Assembly (NCBI GenBank): GCA_008360975.2
Contig: CM039211.1
Span: 71,259,965 to 71,323,964, forward strand
Reading direction: 5' to 3'
Length of the DNA: 64,000 nt
DNA from: Lichenostomus cassidix
Lineage: Eukaryota; Chordata; Aves; Passeriformes; Meliphagidae
The notes under the pieces are model-generated. The model saw only the letters and a program-made list of their open reading frames with translations. It was not told where the DNA came from and did no database searches. Positions 60,939 to 64,000 of the stretch are shown piece after piece (the first letter of the stretch is position 1; each line of letters opens with the position of its first letter). The position numbers were made by a program, and so were the translations under genes.

Positions 60939-63900
60939 ATTATTAAATTAATGTTAAAAATAAAATACAGGTACTACATTCATACAATTGAAACTGAAAT
61001 CTGACTTTACCTCTTTCCAGATGAATGTTCTACCAATCCAGGCTTTTTTTTGGCTGTCCTTCTACAGGTCTCTGTACTGCTGCAGCTCTGGATGCACAGT
61101 GTCTCAGTTTCAACACAGAGACAGGGATGGCCAATACCTTTGTCAAGGAATCTTTGAGCCAGTCCAGGTTCAGCAGAGCCCAGTAGTTTCACTGGCTTCT
61201 TCCTGGGGTGATGACATGGTGGGTTTTGATGGATTCTGTGGAATGAGGAGAAAGAGAGATTTGTACTTTGCTTATCTGGAGAGGTGTCAGTGTGTGTGTG
61301 CTGGTTGGGTATGGGAGTCCTGTCAGGTAGATAGAGCTCAGGATCACAGCCAGCCAGGACTGGGTAGGTAGAACAAAGGACGTGTTGGCATTTTAACTAA
61401 GGGATTTTCTTTGCATTTGGTGACACAGTTTTCCCCTTTGTGTTCTCTAAAAAGTCTTCTCCATTTACCATTAAATTTTTTTTAATTATAACATTAGTTA
61501 AGAACAACTAAATATTGGAATAACTTACTTAGATTCTCCACCTACTTGAGCATCTGAGAAGAAACTCCACAACTTTCTCAGAGATGAGATCATGAAGACA
61601 TTAATGGTTTGACACAAGATTATTCACCCTTTGTATTGCAAAAAGCCCACCAGATACTGAGAAATTCCATTTACATTTAATCTCCTTACTTGCTTGACCT
61701 TTCTTATGAAAGAGGTAATTGTCAGTTCCAGTGAAACTACAGCACTTCCATCAAGCAAGAAATGCATCCATGTGCTATATATATTGAACAGAACAAAATA
61801 AAAACCGTAATGCTGAGGGTTAGAAGAACTCTGAATGCAGGATACTAAAATTCAGCATTAAAATCTCATTTTGTAGAACTAAATCAATAACTGAAGAGTT
61901 ATCAACGAGTTTTGCTATAGTTGAAATTTTAAATAGTGATAAAATGTTGTTTGTTTGGTTTTTTTAATTGTTTGGATTTGTTTTTAAATACTTGTCTTCT
62001 GTGCTGTTTGTTGTTTTCTACTGTCTGCTATTTCCATCATGATGCAGCAACAACATAACAATGTTGGCTGAAAGCCAGATTGAGAATAGACTCAGCCTTC
62101 AACGAATTTTTGATGCATGAATATTTTGAGGGGGCATTTAAATGATGTTTGTGCTTCTCACAGTGTGAAAAAAACAACACTGCCAGGTCTCTTTGATCTA
62201 CTGGAAACAGGCTATCATAATACAGAAATAGTTAGCTGAAATAAGTACATTCAGGTAGCTTCTTTCTACTTAACTGTGCATCATTTGCTTCTATGCTCAC
62301 AAAGGAGGTTTTCATTCAGCTGGGGCAAAGTGCACACAGTTATTGATGGTTCAAGTATTTACTCTTTAAAATGACAGTTCTGAAAATGTATTTCTCTCGC
62401 CACACAGAGAGTGGGAGGGCAGTGGAAAGGAGGAGATAATTGAGGGAGCTGGAAGTGAAATGATGTTCATGTCTGTCAGATGCCATTTCCATTTTAATGA
62501 CTGTAAAGAGGAGTGTCAGAGAGCTGCCAGACAGCAGAGGTTTGGGTCACCACTCATGGTGTCAGATGTTGGGGTACTCTGGGCTGGCATTTGTGATTGA
62601 GGGGAAGATTGTGTCTCCTTTGCTCCTTCCCTGGGTTGGACTGATATTGCTTCAAGTTTCTGATGTTTCGCCATCTAAGTCTTCAACGAGGTGGAAGCCA
62701 CATTGTGTTTGACAGCCTACAAACACAAGGACATTCACCATACCTTCAGTCGGTAAACCTGCAGACTGAAAGATAAATATTGATGATTTGGTGAAGCAAG
62801 TAGTCCAGGAGAGGGGGAGGACAAATAATAACAGGTTGTGCAGTGTAGGCAGCCTGGCTCTGTACACAGTTTAGAGGAAGGCATGTGTTGCTGTGATGAG
62901 ACTGATCTTTAATCTGCACAACTCAGTGTCTCATCTCCATGGTTTGTGAGCATCGTGTCTAAAAGAATTTGGGACAGCAAACATGGGCCACTGCACAGAT
63001 CCTTAGTGTCCTTACTAAATGGTCATGCTGATGCCAAGGAATTCTTCCTGCATATGTGGCTGCACAGGCTGCTGGATGTCTGGAAACAAATATTTGGTGC
63101 AAAGCTGAAGTAACATTCTGTGTGCAGAGATGAAGACTGATGCTCAGCATGCAAAACGCTCAAATATAAAAATCACATTATGTGAACTAACTCCAGTGTG
63201 AGCCACTAGGTCCTCAGGGTCTCTTTCCTCCAAAGTTTGTGGGATTTAAGCTCAAGACTAGAAGAGCTCTTCAAAGGAAATTTCAAGGAATCCAGCCTTA
63301 AAAATAGAGTTTTCAAATACATCCCAAAAATATTTGGCCTTTTTATTTCAACTTTAGCAATTCTTGTTATCTGTTTAAATATTTATTTGAAGTGTCCTTT
63401 AGTTATCACTTCTGATGTTTCAGAAGGTTCCCTGGCTTAATCACTGATTGTAGGAAAAAAAGAACACTGTTGCCTTTATCTGTTTTGAACTTGCCAGCCT
63501 CCTTAATTTTATTGCACATTCTCTTGTTCTGCCACTGGCTGAGAAGAGAAGCACCTAATTTATCTTTCCTAAGTCATTTATTTTGATCCTTTCATTATGT
63601 CCTTTTGTCCGTCTCCTTTCTAAGGTAACTCTTCCCAATCTTTTCAATCATTCTCCATGACAGATTTTTTTCTCTTTCTTTTTTTTTTTTTTTGTTCCCC
63701 AAAGGATCACTTTCATTTGTCATTTTTCTCCTTATTTTTTTATTATTTTGTTTTTACAGTAGTGAAATGATACTTCACAAATTTTTCCAGATGATACCAC
63801 ATTTTGATTTATATGTTGGCTGTGTAGTATTTACTGCATCAATCCCCCTCTCAGTTCCTATGAAGCCTCACATCTTGTTTGAATTTTTTTTCTTAAAACT

Positions 63901-64000
63901 ACAGCTGCATATGGTAGAGAAATCTGTCTTCATTGATACCCAGACTCCTTTCCTGGGTTGAGACAGTGAATGTATACCACTGTCAGATGTACAAGCAGTT
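60939..64000. other. Unique sequence, nothing recognised
   Basis: The longest frame is 127 codons at 60988-61371 (plus), moderately Cys- and Gln-rich. It shows no domain, clear splice signals or repeat match, so it is not called a gene. T runs lie near 61968, 63668 and 63680-63694. No CR1 or LTR is recognised to the end of the window. Confidence 0.4.

Noticed and set aside
60988..61371. 127-codon plus-strand frame with several Cys
   Set aside because: No regular Cys spacing, signal peptide or family match that I can recognise.
1..64000. CRISPR array, tRNA or rRNA genes, bacterial-type operons
   Set aside because: No regularly spaced direct repeats with unique spacers, no cloverleaf with box A/B that I could see, and no rRNA signature; all tandem arrays found are microsatellites.

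Overview
The window looks like vertebrate nuclear DNA from a bird, probably a songbird. The evidence is more than a dozen CR1 LINE fragments, nearly all 5'-truncated and several ending in the ATTCTATG-type 3' repeat. There is also one LTR-like promoter with an avian-retrovirus layout, long AT-rich stretches, and many simple-sequence arrays. Species and chromosome cannot be told from the sequence alone.

I find no protein-coding gene I can name, no rRNA or tRNA gene, no CRISPR array and no bacterial-type operon. Most open frames are about 60-110 codons, as expected by chance. The longest others are simple-repeat translations or pieces of CR1 ORF2. Two unexplained frames are listed as weak exon candidates: 8388-8714 on the plus strand and 56072-56593 on the minus strand. 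The window is best read as a gene desert or a very large intron.

Layout: 0.8-1.7 kb holds two CR1 tails and an LTR-like promoter on the minus strand. 2.9-3.35 kb is single-copy sequence with a perfect RFX X-box and a forkhead site. 6.7 kb is a G/T-rich tract, 7.7-8.0 kb a CR1, and 9.4-9.7 kb a compound pentanucleotide array. 10.3-10.7 kb is homeobox-site-rich single-copy sequence. 13.0 kb is a CR1 tail and 15.4-15.6 kb a TTTTA array. 17.8-18.5 kb and 29.4-30.7 kb carry two related CR1 copies in the same orientation, and the second keeps a reverse-transcriptase fragment. 22.9-23.4 kb is a large GATATA-type array. 26.8-27.35 kb has two CR1 tails in opposite orientation. 34.0-34.7 kb has a possible second LTR and a nearly pure CTCCT array. 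41.5-42.3 kb has an A/C-rich tract and a CR1 with the end of ORF2. 45.7, 51.0, 53.5, 60.4 and 60.7 kb carry further CR1 tails. 52.1 kb has a 46-bp tandem duplication and 60.9 kb a GATA array.

No genes act together here. The possible biology is regulatory (candidate conserved noncoding blocks, an LTR promoter) and structural (polypurine/polypyrimidine, G-rich and palindromic DNA). I saw no convincing new biological system.
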